15,677 nucleotides of DNA from Phyllobacteriaceae bacterium (GCA_024645155.1 JAHEGF010000031.1:1-15677); one strand, 5' to 3'; counted from the first letter of the stretch, positions 7,806 through 14,545 are shown. The notes: a model not told the origin generated them from the letters alone. Translations and numbers: made by a program.

Positions 7806-8222
7806 GTGCTTTCGATTGGCGATCTCTCCAGACAAACCGGTGTCAAGGTTCCAACAATCCGGTACTACGAGCAGATGGGGCTGATTTCCGCGCCCGAACG
7901 CTCGTCGGGAAATCAGCGCCGTTATACCGGCAAAGAGCTGGAAAGATTGTCATTTATTCGCCATGCTCGCGAACTCGGGCTGACAATCGAAGCTATCCGG
8001 GACCTGGTGAAACTGAGCGCAAACCCGGACATGCCTTGCGGCGAGGCCCATGAAATCGCCAGTCAGCACCTGGCAGTACTTACCGGCCGGATTGCGCAAT
8101 TGCGCAAGCTGAAAAAGGAACTGGAACGGATTACTGCGACCTGCGACGCCGCCTATATTGGCGAATGTTACGTCATCCAGGCCCTGTCAGATCATGGCCA
8201 GTGCGAAACGGAACACGATTAA
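7806..8222 (+). CDS. MerR-family metal-responsive regulator (ZntR/CadR-like)
   Basis: A cytosolic dimeric transcription activator that untwists long-spacer promoters when it binds metal. It has 138 residues. The winged-helix HTH spans about 2-70 (IGDLSRQTGVKVPTIRYYEQMGLI), followed by a long dimerisation helix and a metal loop. Candidate ligands are Cys78 (MPCGEAH), Cys113 and Cys121 (CDAAYIGEC), with Cys133 and His residues in the tail. Cys at position 78 matches ZntR/CadR/PbrR (divalent metals) rather than CueR, which has Ser there. The start is GTG, preceded by AAGAGG 7 nt upstream. It faces the CDF transporter gene across the MerR promoter. It overlaps the convergent AraC gene at the shared TTAA (8219-8222), which serves both stops. 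Confidence 0.9.
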   Translation: MLSIGDLSRQTGVKVPTIRYYEQMGLISAPERSSGNQRRYTGKELERLSFIRHARELGLTIEAIRDLVKLSANPDMPCGEAHEIASQHLAVLTGRIAQLRKLKKELERITATCDAAYIGECYVIQALSDHGQCETEHD

Positions 8223-9214
8223 TCGGAATAGCCCAGGCCAAGTGCGGCACGCAGGGTATCGCGCGGGCTGCACCCGTAACGGCGGCGGTAAACCTCCGAA
8301 AACCGGCCGAGATGGGAAAAACCCCAGCGCATTGCCACATCAGTTACGGTTGTATCCGGATTTCCGGCGGAAAGTTCCTGATGGGCGCGTGAAAGCCTGG
8401 CATCACGTAAAAAACCCATCGGCGTTGCATTGCGGAAACGGCGAAATCCCAGTTGCAGCGCGCGGGGACTAATACCGACAACCCTGGCTGTATCTTCAAG
8501 CGTTACCGAACCATCGAGATTGGCGAGCAGGAAATCCTCGGCAATACGCACATGGCGCGGCACCGGTCCCGAACCCGTTGTTCCCAGGTAGCGCGAGTAG
8601 TTGTGCGTGTGGGATTCCAGCAAACCGGTCAGGATGGCCGCTTCGATTTGGCGGTCAAGCAGTCCGCCCTGTCCAATCGTCGGCACGCCTTCATCAGCCT
8701 CGGCTACAAGATGCAGTATCAGGCGGCGCAAGCTGGCTCCCGCACCTGTTGTAACATCCAATGGGCCGGTAAAGGTCAGCGGGCGGTCTGCTGAACCGCC
8801 GAGGTGTGCCGCCAAATGGTCCTGCAGTGCCCGCCGGTCGATTTGTACCAGCAACTGCCGGCAGCCCTCCTCCCAGATCATTGTCGTTGGCAGATGAGGA
8901 TTGAGAACCGCCGCTGCGCCGGCATGGGAATAATAACGATCCGTGCCATTTACGATCGCCGCGCCACCCGAAACCGGTATTTGTACCAGGTAAAAATCAC
9001 CAAGTTCCCCGGGCGCGATCAGGGTTTTGGCACCATATTCGATATAGTTGAGCGACAACTTTGCGCCGCGCAGATGGTTGTGACATGCGCCAAATGCTTG
9101 GCTGTGTCCGATCGTGTCCAGCCTGTGCGGGCAAAAAACCGCGGCAACCCGTTCCCGGGCCTCGTCAAGATCGTGGCTGTGGAACAGCTCGTACCCGGCA
9201 AGTGGGGTGGCCAT
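8219..9214 (-). CDS. AraC/XylS-family transcriptional regulator of the adjacent catabolic operon
   Basis: A DNA-binding regulator of 331 residues. The N-terminal effector half (about 1-200) is of the AraC_binding_2 / cupin-like type, including LIAPGELGDFYLVQIPVSGG and NPHLPTTMIWEE, common in activators of aromatic catabolism. The C-terminal double HTH covers about 220-322; the second helix pair has the conserved VTDVAMRWGFSHLGRFSEVYRRRYGCSPRDTLR pattern. The ATG at 9214 is preceded by GGAGGA at a 6-nt spacing, so it is preferred over the TTG one codon upstream. It is divergent from the SDR/monooxygenase operon, across a region with XylS-like tandem repeats. It is most likely the operon's effector-responsive activator. 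By context the ligand may be indole or a product; that is inference. Confidence 0.9.
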   Translation of the reverse strand: MATPLAGYELFHSHDLDEARERVAAVFCPHRLDTIGHSQAFGACHNHLRGAKLSLNYIEYGAKTLIAPGELGDFYLVQIPVSGGAAIVNGTDRYYSHAGAAAVLNPHLPTTMIWEEGCRQLLVQIDRRALQDHLAAHLGGSADRPLTFTGPLDVTTGAGASLRRLILHLVAEADEGVPTIGQGGLLDRQIEAAILTGLLESHTHNYSRYLGTTGSGPVPRHVRIAEDFLLANLDGSVTLEDTARVVGISPRALQLGFRRFRNATPMGFLRDARLSRAHQELSAGNPDTTVTDVAMRWGFSHLGRFSEVYRRRYGCSPRDTLRAALGLGYSD

Positions 9215-9325
9215 CAATCTCCTCCGGAACCGCGCCAGGCACCATAATGCATTTTATGTTTAAATGAAATGGACTGCAATTCGCGGCCAATTCGTTGCCG
9301 CAGGCACCTGGTCGTCGCTAATTCT

Positions 9326-9365
9326 TTCGTTTTTTGGATAGTCGCTTCTTTTAACGGATAGCGGC
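9326..9365 (+). promoter_or_regulatory. Tandem XylS-like half-sites (candidate AraC-regulator operator)
   Basis: Two adjacent 20-bp direct repeats, 9326-9345 and 9346-9365, agree at 14 of 20 positions. Each has TTC(G/T)-N6-GGATAG. This resembles the TGCA-N6-GGNTA half-site recognised by XylS, which also works as tandem repeats spaced about 21 bp. A possible -10 (TCTAAT, 9387-9392) lies so that its -35 would start at the downstream edge of the second repeat, with no consensus -35. That is the layout expected of an activator-dependent promoter. Confidence 0.58.
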
Positions 9366-9420
9366 CACCACAGCGATGCATTCACTTCTAATCCAGTGAC
9401 AATTCGACAGGGAGGCCGCG

Positions 9421-10197
9421 ATGCGGGGATTGGAAGGCAGGACAGCCATTGTTCCAGGTGGTGCAACAAAGATCGGCGTCGCGATTGTTGAGGCGCTACG
9501 CAAAAACGGCACCAATGTAATGATCGCCGACATCAATGAGGATGCAGGCAAGGCCCTGGTTGGTGACGGGGTGGCCTTTTCGGCAACCGACCTGCGCAGC
9601 GATGAACAGATCACCGCACTGGTTGCGGCAACCAAAAAGCGCTTTGGCAGGATCGATTTTCTCGTCAACGTTGCCTGTTCCTATCTCGACAATGGCGCTG
9701 AATCGACGCGCGCGGAATGGCTGGAAAGCCTTGATGTCAACATAGTCGGCTCGGTGATGCTGATGCAGGCTGCACGCTCCGAACTTGCCGCAAACAAGGG
9801 GGCGATTGTCAATTTCGGTTCGATCTCGGCCCGTGTCGCGCAAACCGGGCGCTGGCTGTACCCGGTATCAAAGGCGGCAATCCTGCAACTGACACGAAAC
9901 CAGGCGATGGATCTCGCGCCAGACGGCATCCGGGTGAATGCCGTATCGCCAGGTTGGACCTGGTCAAACATCATGGATGAACTGACCGGAGGTGACCGCG
10001 CCAAGACGGATCGGGTAGCGGCGCCATTTCATCTGCTTGGACGCACAGCGAACCCCGAGGAGGTTGCCGCGGCAGTCGTGTTCCTGTGCTCTGATGAGGC
10101 AAGCTTTGTCACCGGCACGGATATCAAGGTTGACGGCGGATACACGGCCATGGGCCCAGAGCGCAATGAGCCGGCCATTCCGCTTCTGATGGAATAG
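9421..10197 (+). CDS. Short-chain dehydrogenase/reductase (SDR), first gene of the monooxygenase operon
   Basis: A cytosolic NAD(P)-dependent oxidoreductase with a Rossmann fold, 258 residues as usual for classical SDRs. The catalytic set is complete: Asn107, Ser134 (NFGSIS), Tyr147 and Lys151 (YPVSK). The glycine-rich loop is atypical, GGATKIG at 13-19, where a Lys replaces a Gly. The usual NNAG is NVACS at 83-87. Asp36 in MIADINE suggests a preference for NAD(H) over NADP(H). A strong GGGAGG ribosome site precedes the ATG. It lies 32 nt upstream of the StyA-like monooxygenase. In described indole-oxidation (iif) clusters an SDR oxidises the dihydrodiol made by the monooxygenase; the same role is proposed here from context. 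Confidence 0.9.
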   Translation: MRGLEGRTAIVPGGATKIGVAIVEALRKNGTNVMIADINEDAGKALVGDGVAFSATDLRSDEQITALVAATKKRFGRIDFLVNVACSYLDNGAESTRAEWLESLDVNIVGSVMLMQAARSELAANKGAIVNFGSISARVAQTGRWLYPVSKAAILQLTRNQAMDLAPDGIRVNAVSPGWTWSNIMDELTGGDRAKTDRVAAPFHLLGRTANPEEVAAAVVFLCSDEASFVTGTDIKVDGGYTAMGPERNEPAIPLLME

Positions 10198-10229
10198 GCG
10201 AAAGTAACAAATTGAACCGGGAGGATACG

Positions 10230-11462
10230 ATGAGAAAAATTACCATTGTAGGTGGCGGACAGTCAGGCTTGCAGCTTGGTATCGGACTTTTGAAGGCCGG
10301 TAATGAAGTACGCGTCGTGCAAAACAGGACCGCCGAAGACATCGCGAAAGGCAAGGTGCTGTCGAGCCAGTGCATGTTCCATACGGCGGTTCAAAACGAG
10401 CGCGACATCGGCATCGACTTCTGGTCGGACACCTGTCCACCCGTTGACGGGATCAACTTCATGGTTCCGGCACCCGACGGTTCGGGAGCCAAGGCGATAG
10501 ACTGGACGGGAAAACTCGAAAACAGTGCCTATTCGGTCGATCAGCGGGTCAAGATCCCGCGCTGGATGAAGGAGTTCGAAAAACTCGGTGGGACGTTGGT
10601 GATCAAGGATGCCGGTATTTCCGATCTCGAACTTTACGCCCGTCAGGACGATTTGGTTATCGTGGCATCCGGTAAGGGGGAAATCGGGCAACTGTTTCAG
10701 CGCGACGCTGAAAAATCGCCCTACGACAAGCCGATGCGGGCGCTGGCTTTGACATACGTGACCGGGATGACACCGCGGTCCGGACATTCCGCGGTCTGCT
10801 TCAATCTCATACCAGGCGTTGGCGAATATTTCGTCTTTCCGGCCGAGACCACGACAGGGCCGTGCGAGATCATGGTATTCGAAGGCGTTCCAGGTGGCCC
10901 CATGGATTGTTGGGGAGATATCAAGTCGCCCGACCAGCACCTCGAAAAATCCGGCGAAATACTGAGCACATTTCTTCCCTGGGAGGCTGACCGCTGCCGC
11001 AACATCGAACTGACCGATGACAACGGTATACTTTCGGGGCGTTTCCCGCCGACAATCCGTAATCCGATCGGCGTATTGCCTTCAGGCAACAAGGTTCTCG
11101 GCCTCGGCGATACCGTATGCCTCAACGATCCGATTACCGGTCAGGGTTCAAACAACGCGTCCAAGGCGGCTGCCGTCTATCTTAAACGCATCATCGAGCA
11201 TGGCGACAAACCGTTTGATGCGCAATGGATGCAGGGCACATTCGAAACTTTCTGGGATTACGCACAGTGGGTTGTTACCTGGACCAACATGATGCTGATG
11301 CCGCCACCGCCGTTCATCCTCGAGATCATGGGCACGGCTTGTGCGGAACCCAGGCTTGCCCGGCGCATGGCAAATGCCTTTGACGATCCGCGCGACTTCT
11401 TCCCGTGGTTCGCAGATCCGGATGCGGCCGCGGCCTATCTGTCCGAACTTAAGGCTGCATGA
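10230..11462 (+). CDS. StyA-like FAD-dependent monooxygenase, indole-monooxygenase type
   Basis: Oxygenase component of a two-component (group E) flavoprotein monooxygenase that uses reduced FAD from a partner reductase to oxygenate an aromatic side chain or heterocycle. It has 410 residues, like StyA (about 415). The FAD motif GGGQSG is at 8-13, and IVASGKGEIGQLFQ, DKPMRALAL, LGLGDTVCLNDPITGQGSNNAS and VVTWTN align with StyA. At the positions distinguishing styrene from indole enzymes it has Ser45, Gln47, Met49, Val72, Ile75 and Ala100, the indole-type set; StyA has Asn, Val, His, Tyr, His and Ser there. The ATG at 10230 follows GGGAGGA (10219-10225), so I prefer it over the TTG at 10212. 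The flavin reductase gene follows 10 nt later. Family is firm; indole as substrate is a strong inference. Confidence 0.9.
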   Translation: MRKITIVGGGQSGLQLGIGLLKAGNEVRVVQNRTAEDIAKGKVLSSQCMFHTAVQNERDIGIDFWSDTCPPVDGINFMVPAPDGSGAKAIDWTGKLENSAYSVDQRVKIPRWMKEFEKLGGTLVIKDAGISDLELYARQDDLVIVASGKGEIGQLFQRDAEKSPYDKPMRALALTYVTGMTPRSGHSAVCFNLIPGVGEYFVFPAETTTGPCEIMVFEGVPGGPMDCWGDIKSPDQHLEKSGEILSTFLPWEADRCRNIELTDDNGILSGRFPPTIRNPIGVLPSGNKVLGLGDTVCLNDPITGQGSNNASKAAAVYLKRIIEHGDKPFDAQWMQGTFETFWDYAQWVVTWTNMMLMPPPPFILEIMGTACAEPRLARRMANAFDDPRDFFPWFADPDAAAAYLSELKAA

Positions 11463-11472
11463 GGCCATGGGA

Positions 11473-11961
11473 ATGGCCATAAATCCCGAAACATTCCGCG
11501 CCGCAATGGCACGGTTCCCTGGAGCGGTGACCATCATCACCACCCGCCATGGACCGGAGCGGCGCGGAATTACAGCAACAGCCGTTTGTTCAGTTTCCGC
11601 TGAACCGCCCAGCCTTCTGGCCTGCGTCAATCGCAAGACCGGCACTTGTTCGGCAATCAGCGAAAGCGGCATCTTCAACATCAATCTGCTGCCAAACCCG
11701 GCTGGTCCGCTGGCAATGCGCTTTGCCGGTGCCGATGGTGCGACCGGCGAGGATAAGTTCGACGAAGGCCACTGGATCGACGATGAACGTGGCTTACCCC
11801 TGCTCGACGGCGCGCTGATCGGCTTTTCGTGCGAAGTGACCGAGGCGATGGAAGCCGGCAGCCATACAGTCTTCATCGGCCGTATTGTTGATATCCGTCT
11901 CGGTGATGGCGCGCCTCTCGTCTACGGCCAATCCCGGTTTCATCGCCTCGACCCGATGTAA
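11473..11961 (+). CDS. Flavin reductase (StyB/HpaC-like), partner of the StyA-like monooxygenase
   Basis: An NAD(P)H:flavin oxidoreductase of the split-barrel FMN-binding family that supplies reduced FAD to the monooxygenase encoded just upstream. It has 162 residues, a normal size. The family motifs appear in order: FRAAMARFPGAVTIITT near the N-terminus, ITATAVCSVSAEPPSLLACVNR, FNINLLP, and a C-terminal GAPLVYGQSRFHRL. Two in-frame ATGs are close together (11467 and 11473). The TGAGG at 11460-11464 lies 8 nt before the second but only 2 nt before the first, so 11473 is chosen. The 10-nt gap from the monooxygenase stop implies co-translation. A 99-nt gap follows before the VOC gene. Confidence 0.92.
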   Translation: MAINPETFRAAMARFPGAVTIITTRHGPERRGITATAVCSVSAEPPSLLACVNRKTGTCSAISESGIFNINLLPNPAGPLAMRFAGADGATGEDKFDEGHWIDDERGLPLLDGALIGFSCEVTEAMEAGSHTVFIGRIVDIRLGDGAPLVYGQSRFHRLDPM

Positions 11962-12060
11962 GCGGACACTGACACCGGTTTTACCCATTGGGCGCCTTGC
12001 AAGCCGGCCCGCGTTCATGATTTGCTTGGCCCATGGCAACCTGGCAGGCAGGAGACCCTC

Positions 12061-12606
12061 ATGGCGCATGGACCGATCGCACGGATGCAGCACTTTTCGG
12101 TGGAAGTGAGCAATACCGACCGCTCCATCGAATTTTACCGTGACATTCTCGGCTTCAAACTGACAGAACGCCACGCCGCCCATGAGGTGGCCGCGATCCC
12201 TGTGGAATTGACTTTTTTGCGCCTCGGTACTGCGCATCACGAACTGGTACTTGTTCACAATCCGGACAAAACCTACCGGCCGCGTCCGACACGCCCGGAG
12301 GACGACCTCGATGGCCCGCCGTCATTTCACCATTTTGCACTCGAGTGCGACAGCCGCGAAGATTGGGAAAAAGTTCTGCACAAGGTAACAGCGCGGAATG
12401 TTCCGATCGTTCGAGGGCCGGTCGTGCACAGTTTCGTCGACCCGCGGGGTGACGGTTCATGGGGCGAAAACGAGGCATTCTACATACTCGACCCCGATGG
12501 CCACCGCGTCGAGATATTCTGGGCGCTTGCAACCATTGACCCCGACGGTGTCCACCGCAATGTCAAGGGTGAGAGACTGCAGGGCACCAAAACCGAAGAG
12601 CTTTGA
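12061..12606 (+). CDS. VOC-fold (glyoxalase / extradiol dioxygenase-like) metalloprotein
   Basis: A single-module vicinal oxygen chelate protein of 181 residues with two beta-alpha-beta-beta-beta units. Candidate metal ligands are His11 (MQHFSVEV), Glu61 (HELVLVH), His90 or His91 (FHHFALEC) and Glu151 (VEIFW). The sequence FYILDPDGHRVE (140-151) fits the C-terminal half of the type I extradiol dioxygenase signature, with Tyr141 ten residues before Glu151. The His expected 5-7 residues before Phe140 is absent; GSWGENEA is there instead. So it could be a ring-cleaving or ring-opening enzyme, or a non-oxygenase VOC enzyme such as an isomerase. AGGAG at 12050-12054 supports the ATG at 12061. It overlaps the next gene by 4 nt and is therefore part of the operon. 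Confidence 0.82.
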   Translation: MAHGPIARMQHFSVEVSNTDRSIEFYRDILGFKLTERHAAHEVAAIPVELTFLRLGTAHHELVLVHNPDKTYRPRPTRPEDDLDGPPSFHHFALECDSREDWEKVLHKVTARNVPIVRGPVVHSFVDPRGDGSWGENEAFYILDPDGHRVEIFWALATIDPDGVHRNVKGERLQGTKTEEL

Positions 12607-14015
12607 AGAACGATACCGACATCGCCGTTATAGGTAGCGGTCCGGTTGGCGCATTGCTTGCCAATCTGCTGGCATTGCGTGGAGTGTCGGTAACGGTCAT
12701 CGAAAAGCGGCAACATCCCTACGGCCAGGCCCGGGCGGTCCATTTCGACGGCGAAGCGATGCGTGTGTTTCAGTCAGCCGGACTGGCGCGCGAAATACTG
12801 GAAATTGTCATCGTCGGCAAAGGCATGCTTTTCAAGGATGGTGACGGCAAAGTTGTTGTCGACTGGTCGCGGGACCAGGAAATCGGTCCGATGGGCTGGC
12901 ATGAGAGCTACCGTTTTCATCAGCCGGACCTCGACGCCGTCTTGCTGGCCGGTATTGATCGGTTTGAAAATGTGTTCATCGAACGCGGCGTCGCGGTGAC
13001 GTCTGTTAATCAGACCGATGATTGCGTGTCACTAACACTCGAAAACGGCAATGTGGTTACTGCAAATTACGCCGTCGGCTGTGACGGTGCGCAATCATTT
13101 CTGCGCCAGGCACTCGGCATTTCGCTCGACGACATGGGGTTCAACGAACGCTGGCTTGTGGCCGATCTCGAATTGACCCGGCCGCGACCCGATCTTGGCG
13201 ACTATTCCGTGCAATATTGTGATCCCGATCATCCCGCCACTTATGTGCGCAGCACAGGTAATCACCGGCGCTGGGAAATGCGCCTGGGAAATGATGATCC
13301 GGACCGGTTTGCCGAGTCTGATGTCTGGCAGCGCCTCAAGCAATGGATCGGCCCGGGTGATGCCAGATTGCATCGCGCGGCCGTTTATACATTCCGCTCC
13401 TGCATCGCAAAAAAATGGCAGGTGCAGCGCATGTTTCTTGCTGGAGATGCAGCCCACCAGATGCCGCCATTCATGGGTCAGGGCCTGTGCGCCGGTATTC
13501 GCGACGTTGCAAATCTCGCTTGGAAACTTGCCAGCGTGGTGGGTGGCGGCAATCCGGCCCTGCTGGAGACCTACCAAAGCGAACGCGAGGCCAATGTTCG
13601 CGAATTCGTTGGTCTGACAGTCGGTCTTGGAAAGCTGATAAACCAGACCGCCGCAGGCGTCATACCCGAAGGCCGCATGCAATCGATCTGGCCATCGCTT
13701 GGTCCCGGTCTGGGTTCCCGCGACACGGTTGGCGGTGCTCTCGTGCCACAGATCGTCTATTCCGATGGCCGCAGAAGCGATGAAATGGCGGGCCACGGTT
13801 TCTACATTCTTTCCCGGGGGCCGGTTCACTCCGGGCTTCCAGAAGTTCAGGGCGCGGATGACTGGCTGAACGAGCGCGGGTTGTTTGGGGTCATCATTCG
13901 CCCGGACGGCTATGCGTTGTGCGGAGCTGAGACCGCAGATGAATTGGCGAACGCGGCACGCATCTTCAATGCACTTACAAACAGTCTGCCGCGAGGGCAG
14001 GTTTCACCGTTTTGA
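12603..14015 (+). CDS. MhpA-like FAD-dependent aromatic hydroxylase
   Basis: A group A flavoprotein monooxygenase of the p-hydroxybenzoate hydroxylase fold, closest in character to 3-(3-hydroxyphenyl)propionate hydroxylase MhpA; it would hydroxylate an activated aromatic ring using NAD(P)H and O2. It has 470 residues against about 550 in MhpA, so the C-terminal region is short. The dinucleotide motif GSGPVG is at 11-16, the DG motif GCDGAQ at 159-164 and the FAD-ribose GD motif GDAAHQMPPFMGQG at 281-294. The start is TTG, overlapping the VOC stop as TTGA; no other start lies nearby and the next in-frame ATG would remove the FAD motif. A GAAGAG stretch just upstream may serve as ribosome site. 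Substrate is unknown; an anthranilate-like or oxindole intermediate is a guess from context. Confidence 0.88.
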   Translation: MKNDTDIAVIGSGPVGALLANLLALRGVSVTVIEKRQHPYGQARAVHFDGEAMRVFQSAGLAREILEIVIVGKGMLFKDGDGKVVVDWSRDQEIGPMGWHESYRFHQPDLDAVLLAGIDRFENVFIERGVAVTSVNQTDDCVSLTLENGNVVTANYAVGCDGAQSFLRQALGISLDDMGFNERWLVADLELTRPRPDLGDYSVQYCDPDHPATYVRSTGNHRRWEMRLGNDDPDRFAESDVWQRLKQWIGPGDARLHRAAVYTFRSCIAKKWQVQRMFLAGDAAHQMPPFMGQGLCAGIRDVANLAWKLASVVGGGNPALLETYQSEREANVREFVGLTVGLGKLINQTAAGVIPEGRMQSIWPSLGPGLGSRDTVGGALVPQIVYSDGRRSDEMAGHGFYILSRGPVHSGLPEVQGADDWLNERGLFGVIIRPDGYALCGAETADELANAARIFNALTNSLPRGQVSPF

Positions 14016-14046
14016 TTTCCAGCGGTTTTTCCAATGTGACGGGCAC

Positions 14047-14433
14047 TCAGGTCTTCACGCCAAGTTCGGCGAGGCGCTCGACACAGGATTCCTCGATATC
14101 GTCCAGTTCCGACAGAGTCTCGTCAATGTCACGGCGTTTTTGCCGCAATTCATCACGCTTCTCATCGACGCGCTTTATCAGCAGCTTCAATTGACCCGCC
14201 TCCCCGGGCGGTTCGCGGTACATGGTGATGATTTCACGAATTTCGGATATCGAGAATCCCAGACGCTTGCCACGCAGGATTTGCTTGAGCAATTGCCGGT
14301 CTGCCGGTCGAAACAATCGGGTACGGCCGCGCCGCACCGGCTTTATCAGTCCTTCATCTTCATAGAAGCGCAAGGTACGCGTGGAGACGCCGAATTCCCG
14401 TGTCAATTCGGTAATGGTGTAGAACTCGCGCAT
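14047..14433 (-). CDS. LiuR-like MerR-family regulator
   Basis: A cytosolic DNA-binding regulator of 128 residues. The N-terminal MerR HTH (YTITELTREFGVSTRTLRFYEDEGLIKPVRRG) is followed by RGKRLGFSISEIREIITMY and a long charged coiled coil (about 85-125), the pattern of LiuR-type regulators of branched-chain amino acid and related acyl-CoA catabolism. It lacks the Cys pair of metal sensors. The ATG at 14433 has GGGGGA at a 6-nt spacing, so the upstream in-frame extension to 14472 is not needed. It converges on the MhpA-like gene, 31 nt apart. No liu or ivd genes are in the window, so it either acts on distant genes or has taken a local role. Confidence 0.86.
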   Translation of the reverse strand: MREFYTITELTREFGVSTRTLRFYEDEGLIKPVRRGRTRLFRPADRQLLKQILRGKRLGFSISEIREIITMYREPPGEAGQLKLLIKRVDEKRDELRQKRRDIDETLSELDDIEESCVERLAELGVKT

Positions 14434-14476
14434 GTGATTCCCCCGAACTGGTACCGGGTATTCACATGCCACTGCA

Positions 14477-14492
14477 TTTACGTAAAAGTCAA
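14477..14492 (-). promoter_or_regulatory. LiuR-type operator upstream of the MerR regulator
   Basis: On the minus strand TTGACTTTTACGTAAA resembles the LiuR consensus as I remember it (TTTACGTTTACGTAAA) at 14 of 16 positions. It includes the perfect 10-bp palindrome TTTACGTAAA. It lies 44 nt upstream of the regulator's ATG and overlaps a -35-like TTGACT, suggesting autoregulation. No convincing -10 was found at a 19-bp spacing. Confidence 0.5.
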
Positions 14493-14508
14493 TTTCCCTG
14501 ATATTATC

Positions 14509-14530
14509 CCGTAATCAGAGTAATTTACGG
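14509..14530. repeat. Inverted repeat CCGTAA-N10-TTACGG
   Basis: Perfect 6-bp arms at 14509-14514 and 14525-14530 are separated by 10 nt, between the mgtE stop and the LiuR-like gene. There is no T-run on either strand, so it is not a standard terminator. Each arm contains the TTACG core seen in the neighbouring LiuR-like box, so it may be a second binding site. Confidence 0.45.
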
Positions 14531-14545
14531 AACAGATCATTTTCG

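Noticed and set aside
10212..10229. TTG start six codons upstream of the StyA-like ATG
   Set aside because: The GGGAGGA ribosome site lies inside this extension and is correctly spaced for the ATG at 10230.
11148..11876. 242-codon minus-strand frame opposite the monooxygenase and reductase
   Set aside because: It spans two real plus-strand genes and shows no coherent protein family.
13095..13829. 244-codon minus-strand frame opposite the MhpA-like gene
   Set aside because: It is antisense to the DG and GD flavin motifs, which are intact on the plus strand.
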